Source of the DNA: Narthecium ossifragum
Lineage: Eukaryota > Streptophyta > Magnoliopsida > Dioscoreales > Nartheciaceae
NCBI GenBank assembly: GCA_963920575.1
Contig: OY986970.1
Coordinates: forward strand, 4,262,445 to 4,326,444
Direction: 5' to 3'
Length of the DNA: 64,000 nt
Part shown: in pieces, positions 46,340-59,191 of the stretch
Layout of the letters: the number at the start of each line of letters is the position of its first letter
Numbering within the stretch: the first letter of the stretch is position 1
The notes under the pieces: model-generated
Seen by the model: only the letters and a program-made list of their open reading frames with translations
What the model was told of the DNA's origin: nothing
The model's database searches: none
Made by a program: the position numbers and the translations under genes

Positions 46340-49300
46340 ATGGCTTTGGATCTGGAGAAGAAGTTGAATGAAGCCTTCTTGGATGAGGACTTCGAGCGGG
46401 CTGTAGATCTTTACTCGCAGGCGCTCGACCTCGACCCCAAGAGTCCCGATCTCCTCGCCGACCGCGCGCAGGCCAACATCAAGCTCGGCAACTTCACTGG
46501 TATCTCCTCCCCCCTGATCTTTAGTAGGGTCATGACGTTGTTCTAATTCTTGAGTAAAATAGGTTCCGCGTGTGGTGCTGGGTATTGTTATCCAGGGTAC
46601 GGATTGGTTGATTAGGGCGAATTAGTTGGATAAAGTGATGACGATTTTTGGTAGTGTATGATTCGTGTCATGAGCCTTATGTGTGATTCTTTTTGAAACA
46701 TGTTTGTTGGCATTCGAGATAGTTCACTGGGATTGAAGGTATGGGTCTGCTGCATGTGATGTGTTAATGGCTGGTTTTATAGGAAGGTGGATTGATGGTT
46801 AGATGGGGCTTTTTGTGTGCAGAGGCGGTTGCAGATGCAAATAAAGCGATTGAATTCGATCCTTCAATGGTGAAAGCTTACTTGCGAAAAGGGTTAGTTT
46901 TTTGCTCGTTTACTGCTCTTACATGTCATTGGGTGACTTATTGGTATATATTTCTGTCTATGAGGACGCACAGAACCAATCCTGCAATTGGGACTGCAAA
47001 TTGGACATCGTAATCTTGGGAACAAAATTGGTCTTATTTGAGTTACTTTCTTATCTTTGCTAGTTGCTTCACCTTTCATGTTAGCCACCTACAATTTTAG
47101 TACAGTGGTACTTATTTCCTTTTTTCACATTAGAAGTTAGTATAATGACAGTTGCTTCTGCTATTCCAACCTCTAATCTAACTAAAAATATTAGATGGTC
47201 ACTTTGGTTTTCTTGATATTTTCTAGTTGTCGTTGTTTTTCACATGATGTGGTCTAGTAAGGCCTTAGTAGCTGAGGAGTTTCTAATGTCAGAAGAATTA
47301 GAAATATTTATGCCTACAATTCTGATTTGTTTTGTATATCTGTATAATCAGTTCTGCTTGCATCAAACTTGAAGAGTATCAAACTGCAAAGTCAGCCCTT
47401 GAAGCAGGATTTACGTTGTCTCCAAGTGATTCAAGATTTACCAAATTGATTAAGGAATGTGATGAGCGCCTTGCGGGTATAATCTGTATTCATGACTTTT
47501 TCCTTGATGGAGCACTAGTTTACACTATGGACTGGCAAATTAATTTTTCTCAATTGATGTACCGGATTGAGGATCAACCTGTGCAGCCTGGTTGTGTGAC
47601 TTGTGTCTATATGAAAATCTTATCCAGTGGTAATTCTGATTTGGAGGCAATATGTAACAACAAATCTATTGTCAAGGAAGTTGATTCTATTTAAGCAACG
47701 ACTGTGTACTGTCATAGAGTCACAGTCTTACTTGTAACATATGATGCAGATCCTATCCTTTTTTTATCATCATCAATTCAGCTAAGGATTCACTGACAAG
47801 CATGAGTTTGTTTGTTGCAGAGGAGAACAATAACTTGCCAAAAGAAGCAGCATCTGTTGCTCTGCCAGCTGCTGAGCCTCCAGTTGATGAATTGTCTAAT
47901 GGTGCAAAGAATTCAGTGCTAAAACCAAAATACAGGTATTGTTGTTAAATAAGAAAATGGAGAGCTTTATTTCCTTCATGCATCCTAGAATAAAATGCAT
48001 GGATACTACTCGAAAATGAAGCATCCATTTCCTCAGTTACCAATATTGAGTTCAACTATGATTTATGTTTCCTACTTATTGTTATGCGATTAGTTGTCTT
48101 TTCTGCCACCCTTAAAGATTTATGGACAGGACAATGTTTGCCAATGCTTAATAGATTGTTTTTTGTTACAATTATATGCTTTTACTGACTTGTATTTCTT
48201 GAACAGTCATCTATTATTTTTGTATTTTCCTTATTGATATGAAGCTTGTGCAAGGTCTAGTGGAATATACAATCCCCTTCTGTCATATCACTTAGTGACT
48301 CTTTTCGGGTGGTATTGATATTTCAGACATGACTTTTACAACGCTCCATCAGAAGTGGTCTTAACAATCTTTGCAAAGAATGTACCAACAAATCTTGTCC
48401 ATGTTGACTTCGGTGAACAAATTGTATGCATTTTCCTGAACTTGAGTTTTTCTTAATGTTTGATCCCAATGTACTTGTCCTGATAATTTTGCTTCCGTTT
48501 TTTGTTGCAGCTTTGTGTCTCCATTGATATCCCCGGTGAAGAAGCTTATCATTTTCAACCACGCTTATCTGCTAAGGTTTGATATGGTTTTGCATTCGCA
48601 TAAAAACATCATAGTATTTGCGTAATTGCTAAAATCAATTTACTCAAAGGGCTTTTTTTTTTTTTTGTGTGTCAGTGAGCATTATATTATTCAATTTTGT
48701 ACCTGTCCCTTCCCCCTCTCACACTCTCTCGATGTATATGTAGATTGAGCTTTTTTGTTTTTCACCAACATGCTACTCTTAACTGCTCGTTCGTAATGCC
48801 ATCTTTGATGCAAAACCATTTTAAGTTTTTTCTTTGTTATTAAGATAACTGATAAAAAGAAAATTTGATCACTATTACATATTCTCGGTTGGGCTCTGAA
48901 GGCACTCCCGAATGATGATTTTTACCCTAAAGGTTATTATTAGTCATATCAGTATTACTAAAAGGGTGTTATATTTGGAGATAAATACTTCAACGATCCT
49001 ATTACACTTTACTTTTTGAGGCAAATATTGTTGTGCAGAAGCTTAGTGAAGGTTAATTCATGAAAGTTTTTGACTGATGGTGGGTGGCTAATAAGCCTTC
49101 ACTTATTTCTTCTAGTACTGAATGCCTTACGCTCCTCTTTGTCAACAAGCAGATTATTCCTGAAAAATGTCGATACACGGTGTTGCCTGCCAAGATTGAA
49201 GTACGACTTTCTAAAGCTGAGCCAATTACATGGACATCTTTAGAATATTCCAAAGATAGGACTGCTCCTCAGAAAGTAATATCATCAGGTAGTTCCTTAT

Positions 49301-50446
49301 TCAAGCTTATTTGATGTTTTGTTTGCACATATAATTCTTGATATGATAGTTTCCCTAGGTCCACAACCACATCATCAAGCCAATACCGAAACCTCTTCGA
49401 GGACTGACATAAATATGAATCTATCACTTCGTTTTGCTTGTTGTCCATTTCTGGTCATTTATGTTTTATGTCTTCTGGTACTGCTCAAAATGAGCATGTA
49501 GTAATGTATGTTCCAGAAGGTTGAATGACGAGGTTCTTTTCTAGCATGCCCGTTGGATGCACATCAATATTCCAGGAAATTCACTGAGAATTACCCAGGA
49601 CACTCTTAGTTCTCTTGTTTTTATGGCAGTCAACACGATAGTTGTCTGAAAAAGTACCCTTCTTTTGTCCTAGCATGCCTTACATCTATACATGCCCAGC
49701 TCTGGGCGAATCTAATATTCTTCCAGACCTTTTTCTTTATGTTTCATTGGCACACATTGCATTTTCCCACTGGTATTTGCTTCTTGATACTCTAGGGACG
49801 CCAAGGTTATTTGATAATCTCAGTCACACGTGTTGACTATCTTTAAGAAATTTTGTAACTGGTCCTTCATACTAATCTACAGGTCTAAAATCCCAGAGAC
49901 CATCTTATCCATCCTCGAAAACCAAAACTGATTGGGATAAGCTCGAAGCTGAAGTGAAAAATGAGGTGTGTTTACCACTTCAGTTAGTGATTGGTGCATC
50001 ATGTATCGTCTGTAGGCACATGTTAAGATCCAGATGATTTTCTCATATATTTTGCATTGTTTCCCAGGAGAAGGATGAGAAGCTGGAAGGAGATGCAGCA
50101 TTGAACAAACTGTTCCGTGACATTTACCGGAATGCTGATGAGGACATGAGACGTGCAATGAGCAAATCCTTTGTATGAAATCTTGCCTACTGTACATTAT
50201 GAAGAATCACTCCATACATCCTTCATGCTATAGGAGCTTCACTTGCAGTATCTATTATAGAAGACCATTCCAGAATGACTTGCTTGCATTAATGTGCAGT
50301 AAATTTTGACTAACAAAATAACTAAACATACTATGTAGGTGGAATCAAATGGAACTGTTCTGTCGACAAATTGGAAAAATGTGGGATCAAAGAAGGTAGA
50401 AGGTACCCCTCCTGAAGGTATGGAGCTGAAGAAGTGGGAATACTGA
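46340..50446 (+). CDS. SGT1: SGT1 co-chaperone (suppressor of G2 allele of skp1)
   Basis: Ten exons join in frame to 354 residues: 46340-46499, 46823-46892, 47352-47476, 47821-47935, 48327-48423, 48511-48576, 49153-49288, 49883-49965, 50068-50172 and 50339-50446. All introns are GT-AG. An N-terminal TPR region (residues 1-118; [36 protein letters not shown]) is followed by a variable linker, a CS domain (about 158-240; [37 protein letters not shown]) and the C-terminal SGS domain ([46 protein letters not shown]), ending ELKKWEY, the typical SGT1 end. SGT1 works with HSP90 and RAR1 to stabilise NLR immune receptors and associates with SCF ubiquitin ligases. The ATG at 46340 is preferred over the upstream in-frame TTG. 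All domains look intact. Confidence 0.95.
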
Positions 50447-51989
50447 CGTTGGTGTTGCTTCCACCTTCATTATACAGTCTGTCGTGTATTTTTGCCATTT
50501 GCGAGTTGTATTATAGATGGGTTTGAGCTAATTCTTTTAGGGTCGCAGAAATGTGTGCAGAGATGTAGTTATATGATGCTTGGACAGTTGGACAGTATAT
50601 TGAGTCAGTCTGGTTCTCTGAAGGCCATTTGCTGTGTATGCAATTCTTCGGTTTGCTATTCATATGTATTTTCACCAAAGCTCATAGGTCACTGTTGTGT
50701 CTCAAAATTATATTTATGCGGTTTGCAGTTAAAGTGCTTCCAGTTGCTTCTTGAGTTTGCTTTGCACTTTTATGGTATCCTCAGCTTGTCAAAGGAGTAA
50801 CTCATGCTGAGCTAAATACATGATCTTTTGCAATCCTCTGCAATGGTTAGTTATCCAATTCTTCTTTATGAAATTAGCCTGTATTGCGTTGCCTTGGATT
50901 GTAGCTTTCATTAGGCTTTTGTACTTTGAAATGATTCATGCAGTTTCGTAACTAGCATCGATAATGAACATAAAACATGTGAGATCTAAATTTCTGTATC
51001 TCCCAACTCTTAAGATATGCAAAGTCTCTTCCTATCCTGTTTCATAGACTTTGAATTGAAATTTTGTTCAGACAAATCTACGTTAAAAAGTCTCAAATTA
51101 CTAAGACTATTGTCAACAAAATATTTGGTCTATAAATTTGAGGTCTAATTTTGGTCATTGGCTATAACCAATTAATATCGATTTAGAAAAACACCTCAGA
51201 GATAAACAAGATTTTTACTTACCAGATTTTTTTTTCTATCATGATTGGCATATCTTTTCGATGATAGGATAAATTTGTATGTTAGATAAGTAAAAGTTAT
51301 GTAAACATTAAAGATAGTTATGTAAGATTATGAATAAAGTGTTTGGATGTATAAATGTGATTTATGCATACTTATCCTCGATCCAAACGGCCCTTAAGAG
51401 TTTTGCTCCGATAAAAACTCATATATCATGCGACTCAATATATGATTAAATTGTTATAAAGAAACTAATTGGGTTTTTTCTTTTTTCTTAGTTAAGCCTT
51501 TTACAATGCTTTAAAATATTTCCAACAAATTTCAAAACTTGGCGATTGGATTGGAATTGAAGACCAACTCATCACCACCAAAAACTGACCACTTGAACTA
51601 CAAGCTCAAGGACTGTGCAAGGGGCTTCTTGTTAACAGTGCCAATATTTGTTTAGTTTTGAAGAGTGATGTTGATAGTACCAAGCTCAAATGTTCATCAC
51701 CAAATCATTCCCATTATGAGCAGTGACATTTAGCTAAAATCCAATCCCATGTGCAGCGTAGATTCAAGCGACATGTCTAGAATTTCAATGTTTTTCTTGA
51801 GATTGGTGATATATATATATAATATAATATAAGTAAGTATATCCATGTATATATGTCTATCCTATGTCATAAATCACAAGAAATATGTGACCCAAATCTA
51901 CGCTGCTATATCATGTTGGATTTTAGTAAAACGTGAAGAGTAATGTTTTGTGTACATGGACAATTGACAGGTGGCATCTGTAATGCACA
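50447..51989. other. SGT1 3' flank and intergenic sequence
   Basis: About the first 350-400 bases are probable 3' UTR. The open frame at 50492-50800 lacks homology cues. The remainder is AT-rich with no supported gene. Confidence 0.55.
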
Positions 51990-52133
51990 TGCCACCGAAT
52001 CGGTAGTACTATCGATTCGTCTATGTAGTCTATTGGTAGTGATCTACCGATGGACTATATTAATAAATCGGTAGTGGAATACCGATTGAATTATATCGGT
52101 AGTGAGGTACCGATTGGTGGATAGAGTCCATCA
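51990..52133. repeat. Palindromic ATCGGTAGTG array, left half, interrupted by Copia element 3
   Basis: Same family as 12110-12355: CGAATCGGTAGTACTATCGA, TATTGGTAGTGATCTACCGA, AATCGGTAGTGGAATACCGA and ATCGGTAGTGAGGTACCGAT in succession. It stops at the Copia LTR and continues at 60060. Confidence 0.75.
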
Positions 52134-52962
52134 TGTTGGAGTTCTCTTCTCATGAGGCCTCAACAAACAAACCCAGTTGATCGAAGCAACTGGGTACGAC
52201 GAAAGAAGGAGAAGAAGGAGACAAACAAGGTGCAGAAAGACAAATGATCGATCTTTTGCTTGGAAAGGATCGATCCTCTTTCATGACAAAAAGTTGTGCT
52301 GGAAAGGATCGATCTTATGCCATATAAAGATCGATCCTCTCTGGTGATTTTTCCCACGACAGAGAGTCTAGTTTGGATGATCGATCTTATGCCCTATAAG
52401 GATCGATCCCTCTCTGGTGATTTTTCCCACGACAAAGAGTCTAGTTTGGATGATCGATCTTATGCCCTATAAGGATCGATCCTCTCAGGCGGATTTTTCC
52501 CATGACAGAGTGTCTGTTTTGGATGATCGATCCTCATGCTCTAGAGGATCGATCTTTGTCAGGGCGACCAAGTCTATGGAATGAAAGGATCGATCTTTCT
52601 ATCCAAGAAGATCGATCCTTTGCGGGATCCGGGAAAAATTTAAAGGTCCAGATTAATCTGAGTGTGGATTAATTAGTGGATATAAATTGGGTTGGTTTGT
52701 AACCCTAACTATGGTCTTTGATGACGAAAACCCTAGAGGGAGAGGTCTTGTTCTCCTCTAGATGAAAAGCTTTGTACTCCTTGATTCATAGTGAAACCCT
52801 CCTACTCCGCCCGTGGTTTTTACTCTCGGTATTTTGCCGAGTGGTTTTTCACGTAAATCATGGTGTGCTTTTGAGAGTGTTTCCTCTTTCTTGTTCTCTT
52901 GTTTTGTGTTTGCTATTGCTAGTGGGTTCTGGGTGATCTGATTTACCTCCAGTTTCCCAACA
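52134..52962 (+). repeat. 5' LTR of Copia element 3
   Basis: TGTTGGAGTTCTCTTCTCAT...AGTTTCCCAACA, 829 bp. At about 52243-52625 it contains around a dozen [AG]GATCGATC[CT]-type palindromes in repeated blocks such as GATCGATCTTATGCCCTATA. The last part carries sequence like plant 5' leader (GGTTTGTAACCCTAACTATGG). Confidence 0.9.
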
Positions 52963-52964
52963 AG

Positions 52965-52976
52965 TGGTACCAGAGC
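52965..52976 (+). promoter_or_regulatory. Primer-binding site of Copia element 3
   Basis: TGGTACCAGAGCC-type sequence lies two to three bases after the 5' LTR: the initiator tRNA-Met site with one change (TGGTATCAGAGC is usual). Confidence 0.8.
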
Positions 52977-55900
52977 CAGGTTTTATCGTTCATGATGGCA
53001 GGCAAGTCGTCAATCTCTCGGTTCGATGTCGAGAAGTTTGAGGGGAAGACCAACTTCGGTCTATAGCAAGAAAGAGTCAAAGACACCCTGGTGCAACAGG
53101 GCACCTAAAGAGCTCTTGAGGGGAAGAAGCCAGAAGGTATGACAGATGGAGACTGGGAAGATACATGCATGAAGGCAAGAAGTACCATTAGACTCTGCCT
53201 GGCAGATGAGATCATGTACAACGTGATCAACGAAAAGGAAGCCATGAATCTATGGCTGAAATTGGAGAGCCTCTTCATGACCAAGTCGCTCATCAACAAG
53301 TTGTTTCTCAAACGACAACTTTATACTCTGAGGATGAAGGAAGGATCCAATCTGATGGAGCACATCAACACATACAACAAGCTTCATAGTCAGCTGCTCA
53401 ACTTGGATATTAAGGTAGAAGATGAAGATAAGGCACTACTTCTTCTAGCTTCTTTACCTCCTTCATATGAGCACTTGGTGACTACCCTTCTGTATGGGAA
53501 GGAGACATTAGAATCTGAAGAAGTCATGTCGGCTCTTCTTTCTAATGAGATGAGAAGGAAGACTACTGAAGATACTGTCTCAGAAGCACATCTGGTGGAG
53601 AAGAGACAGTTTGGAGATCGTTCAGAATCTGACGCCAGAGGCAGAGGAACGAACCGGGATTCTGGTGATAGATACAAATCCTGAAGCAAGTCAAGGACTA
53701 GAAAAGATGTGCAATGCTACTACTGCAAGAAGAAGAGACATTTCAAGAGAGACTGCAGGAAGTTGAAAAAGGATCAACAGGAAGGCAAGGTCACAGGTAA
53801 CGGGGGAGGCAAAGATACATCTGTTGTGGAGCTGGACAGTGATGTTGCCATCCTGGGATGCTGCAAGGAGAGCTGCATCAACATTGTCGATCCCCCTCAT
53901 GCCGACTGGATTGTTGACACGGGAGCTTCATTCCATGCAACATCGCATCATCAATTCTTCACAAACTACAAGGCAGGAAACTTTGGTGCTGTGAAGATGG
54001 GCAACGGTGATACGTTGCAGATCATCGGGAGAAGCGACATTTACATTGTGAAGAACACAGGCATGAAGATGGTACTTCAAGATGTTCGTCACATCAACGA
54101 CCTTCACCTCAACTTGATCTCACCAGGATGCCTGGACGATGAAGTATACACGTCCAGCTTTGGTCGCGGTGCTTGGAAGCTGACCAAAGGATCCCTAGTG
54201 ATCGCAAGTGGTAAGAAGTGCTGCTCTCTCTATAGAACAAGAGTGACTACACAGATGGGCTCAACACTAGCAGTGGAGCATAAAGATACTTCCCTACTGT
54301 GGCATAAAAGGCTCGGCCACATCAGTGAAAAGGGGCTGAAGATCCTGGCAACGAAAAAGATTCTACCCAACGTCACAGGTACTCCCCAGACACCTTGTGA
54401 TAATTTTTTGTTTGGAAGACAACATAGGGTGTCTTTTGCCATAACTGCTGCTAGAAGGAAAAGAAATCTGTTGGAGCTTGTTCACTCCGACATCTGTGGA
54501 CCTATGGAGGTGGATTCCCTGGGCGGCAATGCGTACTTCATCACCTTCATAGACGATGCTTCGAGGAAGGTATGGGCCTATGTAATCAGTATTAAGTCTG
54601 ATGCTTTTTAAACCTTTCAGTACTTTCATGCTAGAGTAGAACGTGAGACTGGAAAAACATTGAGATGTCTGCGCACTGATAATAGGGGAGAGTACACCTC
54701 CAAGAACTTTACAAACTATTGTAGGGAGCGTGGCATTAGGCATGTGAGGACAGTTTCTCTTACACCTCAACAGAACGGGCTAGCTGAAAGGATGAACCGG
54801 ACCATTATGGAGAAGACTCGAAGTTTGCTATCAATGGCGAAGCTGCCAAAGCAATTTTGGGGAGAAGCTGTTAAGACAGCATGTTATTTGATTAACAGGT
54901 CCCCATCAATCCCACTGGAGGGCAGTATCCCGGAACAGGTCTGGAAGAACAAAGAAGTCTCTTATGCACATATTAGAATCTTCGGTTGTAAGGCCTCAGT
55001 ACACATACCGAAGGTGGATAGAACCAAGCTGGATCAGAAAGTGAAGCATTGCATATTTTTGGGCTATGCAGAAGATGAACTTGGATACAGACTATGGGAT
55101 CCAGTAGCGGGAAAGTTGATAAGGAGTCGAGATGTAGTCTTTTCAGAGGACCTACATGTACGAGATGGAGGGAAGTCACATCAAGAGCCTCCGACTCCAA
55201 CAGAGATAGACAATCCCCTATCTCTAGAACTACCCTCTAATCATGTTGATAACGGGGGAGAGGATCAACCTACACTAGGAGAGTGTGAGCAGGAAGAAGC
55301 TGAAGCTGATGAAGGTAAAGATGCAGTGCAACAGAATCAAACAACCTCACCAATACCACCTGAACCTCAGTTACGTCGCTCTTCCAAAGTTCCAGTACCA
55401 TCTACCAGATATTCAGCCTCGCAGTATACTTTACTGACAAACGGGGGAGAGCCTGAGTGCTATGAAGAAGCTGTCAACAGTAACAAGAAAGGCGAGTGGA
55501 TGAAAGCCATGCAAGAGGAGATGAAATCATTGCATGAGAACACAACATATGAGTTGGTAGAGCTGCCAAAGGGGAGAAAGGTACTGAAGAATAAGTGGGT
55601 GTTTAGACTGAAGACAGAAGAGAAGTCCAACCAGCCAAGGTACAAAGCTAGATTGGTGGTAAAAGGATTTCAACAAAGAGCAGGTATTGATTTCGAAGAA
55701 ATATTTTCTCCTGTGGTTAAAATGTCTTCTATTAGAGTAATTCTTGGGCTAGCTGCTAGTTTGGACTTGGAGATCGAACAAGTAGATGTGAAGACTGCGT
55801 TCCTTCATGGGGATTTGGAGGAGGAGATTTACATGGAGCAGCTTGAAGGTTTCAAAGTCAGAGGAAAGGAGAACTTGGTATGCCGATTGAAGAAAAGTTT

Positions 55901-56359
55901 GTATGGTCTCAAGCAAGCACCTAGACAATGGTACAGAAAATTTGATTCCTTCATGCTTCAACATGGATACCAAAGGATGACCTCGGATCACTGTGTCTAC
56001 ATCCAGAGGTTTGATGACCCTGACTTTCTCATTCTTCTTTATGTTGATGACATGCTTATTGTTGGAAAGGAAAAGAAGAAGATACAGAAGCTGAAACAGG
56101 AGATGAACAAATCATTTGCTATGAAGGATTTGGGACAGGTTAGAAAGATCTTAGGGATGAAGATTATTCGTGACAGAGGCTTGAAGAAGCTATGGATGTC
56201 ACAAGAGGAGTACATCGAAAGGGTATTGGGACGCTTTCGGATGACTGATGCAAAGCCTGTCGGAACACCGCTCGTAGCTCATCACAGACTGAGCAGGGAG
56301 CAGAGTCCCAAGGATGATAAAAGCAAGGAGGAGATGAGTTGAATTCCATATGCATCAGC

Positions 56360-58523
56360 TGTGAGGACCTGCCCCTCCATCCCTGTGGCTTGCTGTTTGC
56401 CCCAAGGGCAATTTGGGAAATTGCGCCTTGGTGGTCGTTTCGCACTGGGTGTGCACACACACACCTTGTTTGGTGCTTGTGTTGTTAGAAAGGTTAGGTG
56501 GACCCTGGTTCGGTAGTCCTGTGCTTGGGCTTGTGGCTCAGCCCAAGGTTGCCGTTTTGGGCAAGGGAGATCGATCTCCATGGAAATGAAGATCGATCTC
56601 TCTGTGCCTTGTGGTCGCCGTTCTGGGCGAGGAAGATCGATCTCCATGGCCATGAAGATCGATCTCCCTGTGCCTGGAAGTCTCTGTCGGTGGCTTTCGA
56701 AAGACGGCCACCGCGGTGGCCGTCGCTTCCCCTGTCAGGGGAGGGAAGACTTTCCCTCCCCTCCCCCAGCTTTTCCCCGCTTTAGCCGGCTTTCCCCCGG
56801 CCTTACCCGCCCCTTCCCCCTTCCTTTCTTCCCCTTCTTCTCTTCTTCTTCCTCGCGGCTCTGCTTTCCCCTGTTCCGGCTGAGAGCTTTCGCTCGCCGT
56901 TCTTCCTCCTCCGGCCACCTCTCCGGGAGCTTGAAGGCTCGTTGGGTTCGTGGCAAGGCGAGGAAGGTCCTGGGGTAGGACTTGTGGATCGAAGCTGCGT
57001 TGAAGAGGTAGAGTTCTTCTTCTAAAACTCCGGCTGTTTGAGGGTTTTAAATCCGATTTTGATTTCTTGTTAGATCTCCTTGTGGAGTTATTCTTTCCCG
57101 GTTTTGAAGCCATGAGTAGCTTCGTGGCACTGAGATCTACCAGCCCACCTAGTTTGGTGGGGTATGGTGGCGGTTTCCGACGGTGTTCCTCGCCGTTCGG
57201 CCGCCGACGCGACCCAATCATGATCGATCTCTTGGGAAGAGATCGATCTTGGTCGGGGTGGCCCAACCCGCCCGAGTGAGAGCGATTTCCCTGGGAGGAA
57301 GATCGATCTCTTGGCGGCTGGCGCCTGTGCGTCGTGGGTCACCTAAAAGATCGATCTTCATATGGGTGGAGATCGATCTTGTTGGGGGTGACCAGTACGG
57401 GTGCTTCTAGCCTCGAGAAAGATCGATCTCCATATTATAGGAGATCGATCTCCTTCAGTGCAGAGAGGGTTTTACTTGCTTTAAGTGCTGTTTTGCCCGC
57501 GGGGCTTCGCATGCAAGTGATTTTTACGGTTTTGCCCTCGGGGCTTATCCTGTAATGAGTTATGCATGAATGCTTAACGCCTTGTGGTTGAACCGAGAGG
57601 GTGATGTCTCTCGGGGTGTGTAGAATAAATGGGCTGACGGTATGCCCTTACCGTTTTGTGGTGAACCGGGGGAGTCATGACCCTCGGGAGTGTTTAGTAT
57701 AAATGGGCCGAAGGTGTGCCCTTGTTGTGTTGGTTGTTTACAGCTTTATCATATCTATCCTGCCCTGTTTTCCTGTGCATTAGGCATGCTAGGGTAGGTT
57801 GGGTGGGTGTTGACTCTGTTGCTTTGAGTACCGAGTGATGGTAGTCTTAACTTCGGTTGTTCCGCCAAGTGCGGAGATCCCGCTTGGAGAAGGGGGTCCT
57901 ACTGGTTGCGTCGTGTCCACCCTGTGTCAGGGAATGTCGGAGTTGCCCACCCCTGAGCAGTGGCGTTATCGGAGATACGCACCTAGGACAGGAACCCTTC
58001 GGGTTATTGATGGGATTGTGGGATCCTTGGCAAGCCTCGGTACTTGGCATCAGAGTGTGTCCGGTTGCTTTACCCTTGTTTGTGGGAGTTGTAGAGTAGG
58101 GCCCTGCTGAGCTGTTGCTCATGCCTACCTGGACTGTGTTTGTTGCAGGTGCAGGTGGCCGCTCTGTCCCTGTGTTACCCCCTCGGTCGTCTCGAGGCAG
58201 CGCTCCGGATCCTGATCATGTCTGAGGGTCAGGATGGGTTCGTCTGTGCGTTCGCGGAGACCCCGGTGGGTGTTGTGGTTTCTTTTAGGGGATTGTGATC
58301 CCTTGTAGTTGTTGTACTAAACCCTGTTAACTTTTTATTGCTGGTTTGTAATAAATGTTAATAGTTGTTTAGTTAGCTTGCTTCCGCTCTTTCTCTATGC
58401 AGTCCAGCTGTTTCCGCCAGCTGGGCTTTAGTCTCAACTGTTTCCGCCAGTTGAGGCTGTAGTTGTAGGTTTCTCCCTCTCGTGTCCCCGGCCCGGTTGT
58501 GCTCTGCGGGTCGGGGCGCGACA
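56360..58523 (+). mobile_element. Solo-LTR-like unit C (2,164 bp) nested in Copia element 3
   Basis: Starts TGTGAGGACCTGCCCCTC and ends GGGTCGGGGCGCGACA, with an exact 5-bp duplication TCAGC (56355-56359 and 58524-58528). Shared landmarks: GGCAATTTGGGAAATTGCGC, a CT-rich block at about 56755-56860, and a 3' part ending in AGTAGGGCCCTGCTGAGC and GGTGCAGGTGG. It is a diverged member relative to A and B and carries GATCGATC rather than CGGTCGACCG repeats. The open frames around 56498-57266 come from the repeats and are not genes. Confidence 0.78.
56566..57455. repeat. GATCGATC palindrome array in unit C
   Basis: About a dozen AGATCGATCT words, often in pairs 20-30 bases apart (GAGATCGATCTCCATGGAAA, GAAGATCGATCTCCATGGCC), concentrated at 56566-56675 and 57216-57455. 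Confidence 0.85.
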
Positions 58524-59177
58524 TCAGCCGTGGGAGGTCTGATGTATGCGATGGTGTGCACTAGGCCTGATATAGCACACGCTGTTGGAGTTGTTAGCAG
58601 ATTCATCTCAAATCCGGGACGCGAACATTAGGAAGTAGCAAAGTGGATATTCAGGTATCTTCGAGGAACCTCTAAACTCTGCCTATGCTTTGGAGGTAGA
58701 TAACCTGTGCTAGATGGCTACACAGATTCCGATATGGCTGGGGATGTAGATACAAGAAAGTCGGTGTCAGGTTACTTGATCACATTCGCAGGAGGTGCAG
58801 TTGCATGGCAATCAAGACTGCAGAAGTGTATAGCGTTGTCAACCACAAAGGCCGAATTCATTGCTGCTACAGAGGTCTGCAAAGAAATGATCTGGATGAA
58901 GAAGTTCACTATGGAACTTGGTCTAAAGCAAGATGTCTACACAGTTTATTGTGACAACCAGAGTGCCATCCATTTGTCAAAGGACTCAAGCTTTCACGCG
59001 AGGTCCAAGCATATTGATATCAGATATCACTGGATTCGTGAAACACTTGAAGAGAAGCAGTTGCAGATCCAGAAAATCCATACAGATGAAAATCCGTCAG
59101 ATATGATGACCAAGCCGCTGCCAAAGGAAAAACTCCAGCTATGCAGGGAAATAGCTGGAATGGAGTTCTCCTGAGTC

Positions 59178-59191
59178 GAGAAGGGGGAGTT
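59178..59191 (+). promoter_or_regulatory. Polypurine tract of Copia element 3
   Basis: GAGAAGGGGGAGTT runs up to the TG of the 3' LTR. Confidence 0.8.

Larger units (their letters stand above)
52992..59174 (+). pseudogene. Copia element 3 gag-pol, seven stops and an insertion
   Basis: One frame from ATG 52992 to TGA 59172-59174 carries gag (RFDVEKFEGK), a CCHC knuckle (CYYCKKKRHFKRDC), protease (WIVDTGASFHAT), gag-pre-integrase (LWHKRLGHISEKGL), integrase (HSDICGP, TDNRGEY, NGLAERMN), RT ([31 protein letters not shown]) and RNase H (CIALSTTKAEFIAATE, KHIDIRYHWIR). In-frame stops lie at 53064, 53106, 53682, 54609, 56340, 58629 and 58701; there are no frame changes. Unit C splits RT from RNase H, and the frame is kept across it (2,169 bases including the duplication). 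The element is clearly dead, more decayed in coding sequence than elements 1 and 2. Confidence 0.92.

Noticed and set aside
56498..57410. Long frames with repeated DRS/RSI peptides in unit C
   Set aside because: They are translations of the GATCGATC array and differ between frames without any domain.
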